In this document: positions 53,907-64,000 of the stretch, piece after piece
How positions within the stretch are numbered: the stretch's first letter is position 1
Layout of the letters: every line of letters starts with the position of its first letter
Source of the DNA: Hortaea werneckii
Taxonomy: Eukaryota; Ascomycota; Dothideomycetes; Mycosphaerellales; Teratosphaeriaceae
Direction: 5' to 3'
Assembly: GCA_037044905.1 (NCBI GenBank)
Contig: JBAOKB010000144.1
Location: forward strand, 992,001-1,056,000
DNA length: 64,000 nt
Translations under genes and position numbers: made by a program
The notes under the pieces: generated by a model
Databases searched by the model: none
The model's input: only the letters and a program-made list of their open reading frames with translations
Told to the model about the DNA's origin: nothing

Positions 53907-54957
53907 CTTGTAGGGGGGCGTTCTTCGTTTGTTGTCGCCGGGTGGGCGTATTGGTGCCACTGCTCAAGATATGAGGCTGGATTTGATGACCTATGTTACT
54001 GGGAGAGGATATAGGCAAATGTTGTATGGGATAGACAAAGAAACTTACTTCGCTGAAAGCATCGGTGCCGCAACCAACAGCTTGGTTTCTGACGACGAAA
54101 GCGTTTTTGGACAACAAAGACTATGAACCCAGCTATCCTGGGCTAGTATTTATTAACATCGTTGAAAGAGTACCGGCAGGGGCATATAGACACGGATATT
54201 GACCACACAATGGATCTGCGGGCTATACCGAGGGCTCTGTCATTTTCTCCCGCTGGTCAATCACTGTAGCGGAGCAAATACGTTATGGAATCCTGTGAGC
54301 AGTGATGGAAGTGTCACTACATGAGAAGATGTATTCTCACAGCAAGAGGCTACCATTGGCAGGCGAGGTAGATCAGCTCTGTTGGTGAAATCTGCTCCTC
54401 CCAATGGGAGCGATCTGGCATGTCTCCTGGTTGGCTTTATTACTATCATCATCATTTTCCTTTTGGTTATGGCATTCTTGTGAGTGCTGTATTGCTACTT
54501 GGCCACGTGGAAGCGAGTGGCACATGCACAAGATACCATTGGAATGAGTGTTGCCAGTAGAGTAGAGCGAGTGAAGTGACAACCGTTAAACCTTCAAGGT
54601 GCTTCTACTTGATAAAGGGGCTCGGTCCGCCGGAACGTTGTTATCAGCGCCGAACAAGTTCCGCGCGAGCTCAAGCATGACATAGCTCCGACGTCTTAAC
54701 TCCAGTCTCCAGGCGACAGCACGACTGGAGCTTTCTGACCGCACACTCCTACATGCTCGTGCCGCCTGATGCTCATCGGCTGGTGGACGACCCTTCAAAT
54801 CATGTATCGGGAGCCTGATTGAATCTTGATCAATTTCTGCCTAAGCAGACGCGTGCTTCGGTTCACCTTCACTTGCAACCGTCGATCAACGGATCAATCA
54901 TTCAACCCACCCAACGCCACCACCGGCTGTCTAAGGTAGACAGACAACACCGCCAGC
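53907..54957. other. Intergenic, promoters of secreted protein and WD40 gene
   Basis: About 1 kb upstream of both divergent starts. It contains a CACGTG core at GGCCACGTGGAAG near 54505. ORFs here are short and without character. Confidence 0.45.
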
Positions 54958-57900
54958 ATGAGAGATGACTTGCAAGCCAGACTTCTCCAACGCCAACTGA
55001 CATCCCCGGCCGTCCGCGCCTATTCTCACCGAACGCTCTACGGCTGTCGCCCACTGATCGCTGACCTCGACATTGTCAACGAACTCAACGGCCACTCTGG
55101 CTGTGTCAATGCCTTGTCATGGAGCAAATCCGGCAACTTACTCGCCTCCGGCTCCGATGACCAGCATCTGAACATCCACTCCTACCAGCCCCACGACACG
55201 ACCGAGCAGTTCAAATTGAGCACAACGGTCGCAACGGGCCATACCCAAAACATCTTCAGTGTCAAGTTCATGCCACATCACAATGACCGTACAGTCATCA
55301 CAGCAGCGGGAGATGGCGAAGTGCGTATCTTTGATTTGGAATATGCCGGTGCGGCGAGGGAGGCGAGTACAGCGAGTAGTGTTGCGTCAGAAGGAAGAAG
55401 GAGAGGAAGGAATACCATCTACAACGGTGTGCGGTATTTGAGCGATGGAGACACTGACTGCAGAGTGTACAGAAGCCATGGAGACAGGGTGAAGAGGATA
55501 GTCACCGAAAGCAGTCCCTTCCTGTTTCTGACTTGCAGCGAGGATGGCGAGGTGAGGCAATGGGATCTGAGGCAGCCAAGTAGTGCGTATCCTTTACCTC
55601 GGCATGGAAGGTATGGCGGGATGATAGGCGACAGTGGAGTACCCCCGCCACTCATATCTTATAAACGATATAACCTGGACCTCAACACCATCTCCTGCTC
55701 ACCGTCCCAACCACACTACATTGCACTTGGCGGTGCCCATCTTCATGCATTCCTTCACGACCGACGAATGACTGGAAGAGATCGTATGCGAGAGGCTGGG
55801 AAGCTCTCGCCATCCACCACGACAAGCTCTGATGCTGACGAGGCCGCAATGAACCAAGCAACCCAGTGCGTACGAAAGTTTGCTCCAAAGGGACAGCAGA
55901 GGATGAAGCGTTCAGAGAACGGACATATCACTGCGTGCAAGATCTCCGATGCAAGGCCGAACGAGATGGTTGTCAGCTGGTCCGGAGACCACATCTACTC
56001 ATTTGACCTTGTACGAAGTCCAGACGCAGACGAAATGGCCAAAGTACGCGAAAGCAATGTCCAAGAAAGCAAGGACAAGGAAACCAAAGTCGGCAGAGCA
56101 GCAAAGCGCAAGCGTAAAGCAGCAGCCGCTTCTGATGTCTCGCTCGGTCGTGAAGGCACAGAAAGAGGATCTAGCAGGCCTCGAACTGGGAGCGGCGATG
56201 GTGAGAGTGCAGCACTGAGGGTTCGATATCAGAATGGCCAGAGCGAAGACATACCTCTGTCTGGAGAGCACAGACGTGCCGCAGCAGGTGGTCTCAACGA
56301 CAAACAGCGACGAGCGAGAGACATCGCGAAGACGACTGTCAGAATACGGTCAGCACTCTTCGGCACCGATGCAGAAGTGGCGTCGACATCTCCCGTAGGT
56401 AGATGGACTTTGGCGCTAGGGCAATGCGCATCTATCATGCCCGACATGGACGAAGTATTGCGTGAGTGGCGATACCCCGTCGACCCAGAACCCGAAGACG
56501 TCATCTACCAGCAAACGCTTCGACGGAATCGTGAAAGCTCTCGACGATTTGTGCAGGCCTCTGGCACTCTTGCGCGCGTCCTAGGGGGCAAACTTCGCAC
56601 TGGCGGCTCGGATCCAAGCCCGTTGCTCGCGCACTTTACCACGGTCCAAGCCCGCTCGAACGACCTCGAGCCGGATAGGAAAGAAGTATTTGGGTACGAC
56701 TTTCTGAAGGCAATTCTTCTCTGGTTGGAGTCTGGCGTCGGCAACTTGATCGAGGGATTCACGCGCCCGTCAGAAATGCTGCCAACTGTCAAGGCAGCCA
56801 AGAGACTACCTATCCCCGAAGCCGAAGCGTCAACGGAAGCTATAGATGAGTATTTGATTCCGTATCTACTCCGTCTGGCGAGCGATGAGCACATTGTCAA
56901 TGTAGAGGCGAACCGTTTCTTAACGGATGAGGAAAGGCAGCTATTCCCGACTGAGAAGGCAGCTGTGCTTGCATTTGCTCACGCATTGAAGATACCCTTT
57001 GAGGACCTTTCATCGGCTGTAGTGCTCGCTGAGGGCGAAGGGAGGTTTCAAACACAAGATCGCGCTACAGCGCAGGGGTTCTGGGGCAGGAAAGTTGGGC
57101 GGGGCGTGCTGTTGAATGCAGCACTTGGTGTCAATTTTGTGTATGTCGATCGGGCTTTTGGTGGGCTCGGCAGGGTTGTTAGGACGGCCGAAGAAGCAGA
57201 GGCCGCGCTGGAGGGGATCGGAGGTGACGTTGCTGGAGAGGATGAGAGGGCAGTGGAAAGCGTCGAAGTTACTGGTGCGGACGGGGAAGATATCGATGGG
57301 GCTACGGCTGACGATGTTGCCGAAGCTATCCGTGAGCAGAGGGGAGGTAGTGCAAGCAGTTCAGATGGCGATGTGGACATGGCGTCGGAGAATTCAGAAT
57401 TAGTGGAACCTGAGCGGCTGGTGGAGGGTGTGGCAAGATCTGCGACTGGCGAAACCGGCAGCAACACCGAAACTGAGGAGATGATTGATCTTGATTTGGG
57501 AGAGGCTGAAGACAGTGATGATGACGAAGAAAATGATGACGAGAACGATGATGAAGATGATGATGAGTCTGAGGATTCCTCTACGGAAGAAGAATCTGAA
57601 GCAGACGACGAAGAAGATGGTGTGCCGAACCTCGGCTTTCCACGCTTCATGTTCAGATCCGCCTTTGAACGCCGTCGACGGAAGGAGAAGGTCGAAGCAG
57701 ACGTCCCATGCGTGCCCTATACCCAACGGTATAGAGGGCACTGCAACGTCCGCACAGTCAAAGATGTCAACTACTTCGGATTGAACGACGAGTACGTCGT
57801 CAGCGGGAGCGATGATGGGAATCTGTTCATTTGGGAAACGCACACAGGCAAGCTTGTCAATATTCTCGAAGGAGATGGCGAGGTCGTCAACGTTGTGCAA

Positions 57901-58778
57901 GGACATCCATACGAGACCATGATGGCAGTCAGCGGCATCGATCACACCATCAAGATCTTCAGCCCCGACGCCAGAGCACGGGCAAAGGCCAGGCTAGGCG
58001 ATGGCATCTCCGCACACGACCCCAGCCAATTCTCCTCCCTCGCCTATCCCGCACGCATCGGCCGTCGGGTCCCTCGTCGTTCACAGCGCCAATCTGGCGG
58101 CGAAGGCGATACGGCGGATAGACCACACGACGGTTCCGAGCCGCCTGGCCTCCTACCATTGGAGACTGCGGTCCACGACACGACTCTGCCGGAAGAAGAA
58201 GAAGACTTCGTTGCACCTTCGGGCCTGCAAAGCCGAAAGCGGATGCAGAATGCGCATCAGATTACTAGCAGCAATGACCGAGACCGCGAGGGCGGGAATA
58301 GCGACGCTTTTATTACGGTGAGTAATTTGCAATCTCTTCTGAGGCTGCTGGTTGGGAGGGAGGGAGGGGCTTTGTAGAAAAGAAGGGAGGAGCTATAGCA
58401 CTACACTTTCCCCCGCGAGGCGCGCGAACGAGAAGGCCCTGGTTCGAGGGTGGGAGAATGGAACCCAGGCTGACGAGACGCGCGTCGCATTTTTTCTTCT
58501 CCCATCAGGTCCCGCCTACACAGCTCTTACGTCTCCTCTTCGGTGGCATGGGGAATGCCGGTTTTGCTTTCGAATAAAAATCAGGTGGTAACTATGAGGC
58601 TGACACGTTTTTTCTTCTTGCGATTCAGCGAGGTATGCTGGCTCAGATAGCGGCTCGGATTCGTGCCCACCGCGCGGCGACCGGTGAAGTGCCGGGACAA
58701 GAGGGCGATGAGGGTGATGAGGGCGAGGAGGGACCGAGGCGGATTATTCTCAGCGATGATACTTGTGTTTTACAGTAG
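54958..58778 (+). CDS. WD40 protein of the Iqw1/DCAF6 type
   Basis: A large WD40 protein, probable DDB1-CUL4 substrate receptor. It starts MRDDLQARLLQRQLTSPAVR. Exon 1 is 54958-58317; a 311-base intron (58318-58628, GTGAGT...CAG) joins DAFIT to RGMLAQIAARIRAHRAATGE in exon 2 (58629-58778). Exon 2 ends RRIILSDDTCVLQ, for 1169 residues. Without splicing the frame ends a little later in an unrelated tail. N-terminal WD repeats run over about residues 35-330 (GHSGCVNALSWSKSGNLLAS, GHTQNIFSVKF). A long insertion and an acidic run (DDDEENDDENDDEDDDESED) precede the C-terminal repeats (VVSGSDDGNLFIWE, MMAVSGIDHTIKIFSP). Intact. Confidence 0.9.
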
Positions 58779-59089
58779 CGTGGGCTTGACATATGCATAG
58801 CGAAGAATGAGCCTTAATATGGCGTCCGCTTTCGGAGGGCGAGTTACGGTCACGATGCAAATGAGAAAATACATACGATGTAAATCCGGAAGATATGACA
58901 TTTCCAACCTTTCCCGCAGTGATCATGTGCAGAATTTTGGCCTCACAGCTGATATGAATATCGACAAACACCCCTTCAACAACAACGACTCCCTAAACGC
59001 CTTCGCTAAAGTCTCGCCCGTCGGTTTTATTCCCACCCCTTTTGTTTTCCCCCTATTCCCGCTTTCGCGGGCAAGGGGGTTTGGCCATT
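58779..59089. other. Convergent 3' region
   Basis: It lies between the WD40 gene (plus) and DPM2 (minus). No gene is seen. Confidence 0.45.
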
Positions 59090-59509
59090 CTACTTCGACT
59101 TAGCAGCCTCGGCTTTCTGTCGCGCCTTCATGGCTTTCTTCCGGTTACTCCTAATCATAACCACGCTAAGGAAACTGCCTACTACGGCGCCGCCGAGGAG
59201 GAGCAGGATTACCGGGATGCGGATCGCCCAGACGCGCGGCGGGAAGAGGGTTTGGATTGGGTGGTTGGAGTCGACGAAGGGCTGTGAGGAGAAATGGGAG
59301 TTAGGATGCTGTTGTGACATGGTGCTTGATGGGGCGTGTGGATGTTTCACGTACGAGGAGGAGCGTCCAGATGGTGTAGTAGAGGAAGACGGTGCTGGCG
59401 AGGACTAGCATGGCAAGGCCGACGACGCGATCGAGCTGGTGTCAAGTTAATGCTTGTCGTCTTTGTATGGAGTATGTTCTTGTGGGCTTACAGCTTTGTT
59501 GACGCCCAT
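59090..59509 (-). CDS. dpm2: Dolichol-phosphate-mannose synthase regulatory subunit DPM2
   Basis: A small two-TM ER protein that stabilises dolichol-phosphate-mannose synthase. Three exons on the minus strand: 59509-59492 (six codons, MGVNKA), 59435-59355 (LDRVVGLAMLVLASTVFLYY and TIWTLLL) and 59281-59090 (PFVDSNHPIQTLFPPRVWAI onward). The spliced product is 96 residues. TM1 lies in exon 2 and TM2 is VILLLLGGAVVGSFLSVVMI, then a Lys/Arg-rich cytosolic tail (RSNRKKAMKARQK). PFVD.DHP and PPRVWAIRIP are the family's most conserved pieces. Only about 480 bases separate its start from sar1 (divergent). Confidence 0.92.
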
Positions 59510-59988
59510 TGTGCCGTAGCTTTTGCAAAAAAAAGGGGGCGTTGTTTGAATGTGTAGTGAATGTCAATGGCAATGTTCCTTCCTCCCTCGTCCTGAAGTG
59601 CACTTGATCGCGCCAGCTGTCGCGGTGGAGTTGGATGGCGCGGGACGGGACTTCGACCGCCCCTCCCGTCCCGCTGTCCGGGCCCCGCCAGCAGCCCTGC
59701 AACCCTAGGGCTGGATCTGTTTTTGCCTCAGGCTACATCATCGGCGCTTGGCATGCTCGGGATGCCGATGATGCGCAGCATCACCAATCACGGACATACA
59801 GCCAAGTTGCTGCTACTAACTTACCCGCTACGTAAGACCTCACACATACGCGAAGTGAACCATTCAACCCCGCCAACAGGACTACCATTCATTTGAGTAG
59901 TTCTCTCCTGAATATCCACGGCGGTCATCACTAGGGACAGGCCGCATCAGTCCGACTCAGGCGAACGAAAGCATACCGATACAACACA
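59510..59988. promoter_or_regulatory. Divergent promoter of dpm2 and sar1
   Basis: About 480 bp between two secretory-pathway genes. Nothing specific is recognised beyond the general arrangement. Confidence 0.45.
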
Positions 59989-60809
59989 ATGTGGATCCTC
60001 GATTGGTGTAGGCTTGTCCATGGTTAGCAGTAAAAGGCAGTGCAGTATGAGCTGACTGATACCGCGTAGTTTGGGACATGCTGGCCCAGCTGGGTCTGGC
60101 CAACAAGCATGCAAAGCTCCTCTTCCTAGGCCTTGATAACGCCGGTAAGTAAAACACCATCACTGCTACAGGAAGATAGCCGCCGAGAGCGACTCTCGTG
60201 CTAACCGCTTTATGACGATACATACAGGCAAGACAACCCTTCTCCACATGCTCAAGAACGACCGCGTCGCCATCCTCCAGCCCACCCTCCACCCCACCTC
60301 CGAAGAGCTCTCCATCGGCTCCTGCCGCTTCACCACCTTCGATCTCGGCGGCCACCAGCAGGCCCGTCGCCTGTGGAAGGACTACTTCCCCGAAGTCTCC
60401 GGCATCGTGTTCCTGGTCGACGCCAAGGACCCGGAGCGTTTCGTCGAGAGCAAGGCCGAGCTGGACGCCCTGCTGAGCATGGAGGAGCTGCAGAAGACCC
60501 CGTTCTTGGTCCTGGGTAACAAGATCGATCACCCGAATGCTGTGAGTGAGGAGCAGTTGAGACATGAGTTGGGCCTGTACCAGACGAGTAAGTCATCATT
60601 TTTTATTTGCGTCAGGAGGCTTCCGGCGATTGATAGGAAGCCCATCTGCCATTGTCTATCATGAGAATTGAGAATACTAACGCAGCCATACAGCCGGCAA
60701 GGGCAAAGTCCCTCTCGACGGTATCCGCCCAGTCGAGATCTTCATGTGCTCCGTTGTCATGCGACAAGGTTACGGCGAGGGCATTCGCTGGCTCTCCCAG
60801 TACGTGTAG
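59989..60809 (+). CDS. sar1: Small GTPase Sar1 (COPII coat)
   Basis: Initiates COPII vesicle budding at the ER. Exons are 59989-60007, 60070-60144, 60228-60587 and 60694-60809; the sum is exactly 190 codons, 189 residues, the family length. Exon 1 is only 19 bases and joins through a GTAGGC donor to give MWILDWFWDMLAQLGLANKH. GTP-binding motifs are GLDNAGKTTLL (across intron 2), DLGGHQQARRLWKDY and GNKIDHP. The C-terminus RQGYGEGIRWLSQYV is diagnostic. The N-terminal amphipathic membrane helix is intact. A (GA)n repeat lies shortly downstream. Intron 2 ends CATACAG. Confidence 0.97.
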
Positions 60810-61601
60810 AACACGCCTAGAGTCTCCCCGGACAACCCGGCCCGGTATCCGTTCGAATGGAAATTCCTGGCATCCTACAGGGCGATAAAAAGGGGCGGTG
60901 GACAGCCTCGCAGGCTTGAATCGGGATTCTGGGGCAAGGAGTGGACTTGAGGAGAGAGAGAGAGAGAGAGTCCTTTAGGTGTTATGTGAGAGTGAGAGGA
61001 GAGGAGCACAGTAGTGGGTGAAGAACATTAAGAAAAATGAACAGCAGAGCGTAAGATTCTTTTTATTCTTTTTTCGGCTCGGCGAAGAGAGGCGTTCGCT
61101 TTGTATGCGGTAGGCAGCTATGCCGTCTTAGATGAGCTTATGGTACGATGAATATCTTCATTCTCATCCTTAGTGGGGTAGAGTATTTCACGACGGCTGT
61201 CCTTGGATTTTCATAGAAGGAAGCATTTCAATCGCGCATAGTCAGCCCCACCTGTCAAGCCATTCCACCAAGAGCACAGTGCCTGAGGTTAAGGTTCAAT
61301 GGTCCCAGCAGATCAACTGCCTGCCTCTGTCGTGATCTAAAGCTCGCAATGGGCGTCCGTAGAGTCTTTCAAACGACACTTGTTGTTTGGCAGGGCGTAA
61401 TTCCGCTCCTTGTCAACTCGACGTCGACGGACAGAGATAGCGAGATTTTGACATCAATATGACGAAATGAGCTGCTCTGCAATTCCAACATCCTTTTCAG
61501 GCAAGATCGGACGATTTGAGCCACCTATCTTCGACGACCTCAGACTTCCAGGGTAAAAAAAAGCTCAGTTTGCATCACGGAAGCCGCCCACAACAAGCGC
61601 A
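60810..61601. other. Intergenic, no gene seen
   Basis: 3' flank of sar1 and promoter of the hydrolase-like gene. AT-rich patches around 61050; no ORF of substance. Confidence 0.45.
60952..60971 (+). repeat. (GA)n microsatellite
   Basis: A run of about nine GA units in the 3' flank of sar1. Confidence 0.8.
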
Positions 61602-62471
61602 ATGGTCGGGAAAAGCTCACTATCAGCACGTTCGCCCACGCCAGAGAACGATCATCGACCGCTGCCGAACCAGAACGATGAGAATCTCAAGCATGCACCT
61701 AAGGCTACCGCAACATCACACCATGCCAGAAGACAACTTTGCCGCTCCAAAGGCCTAGAAATCAAAGTCCCCTCTGCCAGCCCACCCAGCTCAACCACCG
61801 CTTTCATCCACACCCCACAGAACTACCATCGAGAACAAGCCGAAGGCCGTGAGAAGACCGCCGCGATCCTCGTCTCCAGCAGCGAAGGCGGTGTGCTAGG
61901 TCCCAGCTCAATCTATCTCAGCCTCGCAGACAAGCTCGCGAGCCTGAACCGCGGCATCCCCGTCCTCCGGCTCGACCACAGATTCCCCGCCCGAACTAAA
62001 TACTGCGTCGCGGACGTTCTGGCGGCGATGAACTACCTCCAGAACGGCTACGCCGTGAGTCGGTTCGTGTTAGTGGGCTGGGGCTTCGGCGGCGCGACCG
62101 TGTTCACGGCCGCTGCGCAGGATCCGCGGATTGTCGGCTGTGCGACTATGGCCAGCCAGTCGGACGAGACGGATGGGGTGGAGGAGATGGCGCGGAGGGC
62201 TTTACCTGTATTGCTGATTCATGGGACGGAAGACGCGGTTCTTGACGTTGATTGCTCGCGGCGTCTTTCTGAGCGCTATAGGAATGCGAGTCGTGGAGGG
62301 GAAGGAGAGATGGCGATGTTTGAGGGAGATGATCATCAGCTTTCGCATAAAGGCCTGAAGGCTGAGGAGGTTCTGTGCGATTTTATTATGAGGTTAGCTG
62401 GGGAGGAGGTGGGGAATGAAGAACGGATGCTGTGGTTGCAGGCTCAGCTACGCGATGTGACAAATCACTAA
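61602..62471 (+). CDS. Alpha/beta-hydrolase-fold protein with missing nucleophile Ser
   Basis: 289 residues, one exon, starting MVGKSSLSARSPTPEND. The N-terminal 70 residues are low complexity; the core looks like a dienelactone-hydrolase/serine-hydrolase fold (AAILVSSSEGGVLG, VLRLDHRFPARTKY). The nucleophile elbow reads FVLVGWGFGGATVF: the expected G-x-S-x-G has Gly (GGC) where Ser should be. The acid and base partners are present (LLIHGTEDAVLDVD and EGDDHQLS). It may be a pseudo-enzyme or a scaffold, or the base may be misread. The C-terminal helix (WLQAQLRDVTNH) is complete. Confidence 0.75.
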   Translation: MVGKSSLSARSPTPENDHRPLPNQNDENLKHAPKATATSHHARRQLCRSKGLEIKVPSASPPSSTTAFIHTPQNYHREQAEGREKTAAILVSSSEGGVLGPSSIYLSLADKLASLNRGIPVLRLDHRFPARTKYCVADVLAAMNYLQNGYAVSRFVLVGWGFGGATVFTAAAQDPRIVGCATMASQSDETDGVEEMARRALPVLLIHGTEDAVLDVDCSRRLSERYRNASRGGEGEMAMFEGDDHQLSHKGLKAEEVLCDFIMRLAGEEVGNEERMLWLQAQLRDVTNH

Positions 62472-62725
62472 CGTCAGTGACCACGGAGATGAATTTATGA
62501 ATTAAGAAGGGAAATTGAGCTTCGACGTTTCGACCTTTGTTGTGTTTAGTGCTTTGGTAATGCGTACTATGTACTCAGCCGCGGGAAGTAGTTGGTCCTC
62601 GGTTAATTGAGCGTCGAAAGACCCCACTTCACCTGCATCTCTGGCATTGCTTAAACTACAAGCAGATTGACATTGTTGGACTTTGTATTGGTTCCGACGC
62701 TGTTTAGTATCTGTATGCCGACAAT

Positions 62726-64000
62726 ATGAATCCGAGCACACCACTGCATCCATCTAGCGGAAGCTCAGGCTTTTTCCAACAGCCGCCACATGTTAAGAAT
62801 CAGTATGAGGACGACGTTGTCTTCAGAACCGTACTAGACTGTACGCACGTCTCAATGTGAATCCCACTCAAACAACATTAACATTAATCCCCAGGTCATT
62901 TCCAAAACCCACTGCAAACTGCCACCGAGCTTTCGGATTGGGGCAAGCGTGTAGTGCAACCAGACATCTTCGAATTGATCGATGAAGCCGAGAAGCATCC
63001 ACCGACTGTCTCCACCCACACAACATTCGGGAGACCTCGAACGAATCTTCACACCAGTCATGGATGGCAAGAACTTCAGCGGCTCGGCATCGCTGGGGGT
63101 GTCGTTGCCATTCCATACGAGGAGGCAAATTACTCCGCCCGTCTTCGACAGTTCATGAAAATCCATCTGTGGACTGGATCTGCGGCAATGGTAATGTGTC
63201 CTTCTTCCATGACTGACGGAGCAGCATCCCTACTTCGAAGACATCTATCCGGGACCAAACTCAACGACCAGCAACGCACCGTCTTCGCCGAAGCATATCG
63301 TCGATTGACCAGTCGGGATCCGTCACAGGCTTGGACGAGTGGACAGTGGATGACGGAAAGGTCAGGCGGCAGCGATGTTCGGAATACTGAGACCATCGGC
63401 ACTTTCCTGGGTCACGATGCACGTGGGAAAGATGCTCACGGAATGCCTCTTGGCCCCTGGAGCATTAGTGGATTCAAATGGTTCAGCAGCGCGACAGATT
63501 CACAGATGGCGGTCTTGCTAGCACAGACTGAGAAGGGACTTTCAGCTTTCTACGCACCGATGCGGAGGACTTCTATTGACGGAGACGCCGTCGAGATGAA
63601 CGGAGTGAGTATCCAACGACTCAAGCCAAAACTTGGGACTCGCGCTCTGCCCACGGCGGAACTGGTTCTCGACGGTATGCGGGCATACTTAATAGGCCAA
63701 GAGGGTGAAGGAGTCAAGGAGATCTCCGCTATCCTCAACATTACGAGAGTTCATACAGCAATCGGCGCACTGGGTTATTGGGGGCGAGGTCTAGCGATCT
63801 CACGAGCCTATGCTCGGGTGAGAAAGGTACAAGGTTCATTGCTGGAGAACAACACCGCTTACGTCCACGCATTAGCGGAGAATAGCCTGCAGTATGCCGC
63901 GCACATGCACTTTGGCTTCTTTACGGTGCTTCTGCTGGGGATTACAGAGGAACCTAGGTCCTTTCAAGATAGCACGATGGATGTATCGGCAAGTACACGT
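62726..64000 (+). CDS. AidB-like acyl-CoA dehydrogenase, 3' end beyond window
   Basis: A flavoprotein of the AidB/isovaleryl-type acyl-CoA dehydrogenase family; E. coli AidB binds DNA during alkylation stress. Exon 1 is 62726-62840, starting MNPSTPLHPSSGSSGFFQQP. Intron 62841-62894 (GTACGC...CCCAG) leads to CHFQNPLQTATELSDWGKRV. The frame then stays open to the window end. The FAD/active region includes MCPSSMTDGAA, WMTERSGGSDV (the family's TExxGGSDV) and SGFKWFSSATDSQM, then HTAIGALGYWGRGLAISRAY. The N-terminal extension matches AidB-type rather than mitochondrial enzymes. It is cut by the window end, not broken. The DNA-repair role is family knowledge only. Confidence 0.9.

Noticed and set aside
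1..64000. tRNA, rRNA, transposon or CRISPR features
   Set aside because: I looked for T-loop motifs, terminal repeats and regular spacers by eye and found none convincing; a dedicated search could still find some.

Overview
The window is nuclear DNA of a filamentous ascomycete (Pezizomycotina; a Dothideomycete is my best guess, by inference only). The signs are short introns of about 50-100 nt with GT...AG ends, two Zn2Cys6 transcription factors, fungal rhodopsin-domain membrane proteins, a Jen1-type carboxylate transporter and an F-box/LRR protein. Gene density is high (about 25 protein genes in 64 kb) on both strands. I saw no tRNA, rRNA, transposon or CRISPR array.

Layout. 0.8-12.3 kb: an HGGG-family esterase, an unknown small protein, a CobW/COG0523 metal-chaperone GTPase and a large IQGAP (Rng2/SepG type) cytokinesis scaffold. 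All four are interrupted by single-base frameshifts. 13.4-21.2 kb: a Jen1-like transporter, then two rhodopsin-domain membrane proteins pointing away from each other across about 3.1 kb with no gene. 21.7-31.7 kb: IMP dehydrogenase, an enoyl-reductase-like MDR enzyme divergent from a Zn2Cys6 regulator, a second, large Zn2Cys6 regulator and another esterase. 32-41.7 kb: molybdopterin synthase small subunit, two unknown proteins, a protein joining two cyclic-nucleotide-binding domains to an F-box and leucine-rich repeats, a DUF2462 protein, and a protein with a degenerate nucleotidyltransferase followed by an MJ1316/DUF504 domain. 41.9-49 kb: aldo/keto reductase (7 exons), M3 metallopeptidase, an F-box-like protein and a PHO13-type phosphatase. 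49.1-64 kb: splicing factor CWC22 divergent from a YwbE-like RGG/zinc-finger protein, a secreted 8-cysteine protein, an Iqw1/DCAF6-type WD40 protein, DPM2, Sar1, an alpha/beta hydrolase lacking its nucleophile, and an AidB-like acyl-CoA dehydrogenase cut by the window end.

The genes are mostly housekeeping and do not form one pathway. Possible functional pairs are the enoyl reductase with its divergent regulator, and CWC22 with the YwbE-like protein. The most striking cross-cutting signal is a set of about 18 one-base indels, many in short homopolymers, confined to six genes. They look more like uncorrected sequence errors than decay, because the reading frame resumes with conserved residues each time. 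I found no convincing new multi-gene system. The best leads are single proteins: the cNMP/F-box/LRR fusion, the NTase-like/MJ1316 protein, the Zn2Cys6 factor lacking its sixth cysteine, the MoaD-like protein ending in Ser-Gly, the nucleophile-less hydrolase and the secreted 8-Cys protein.
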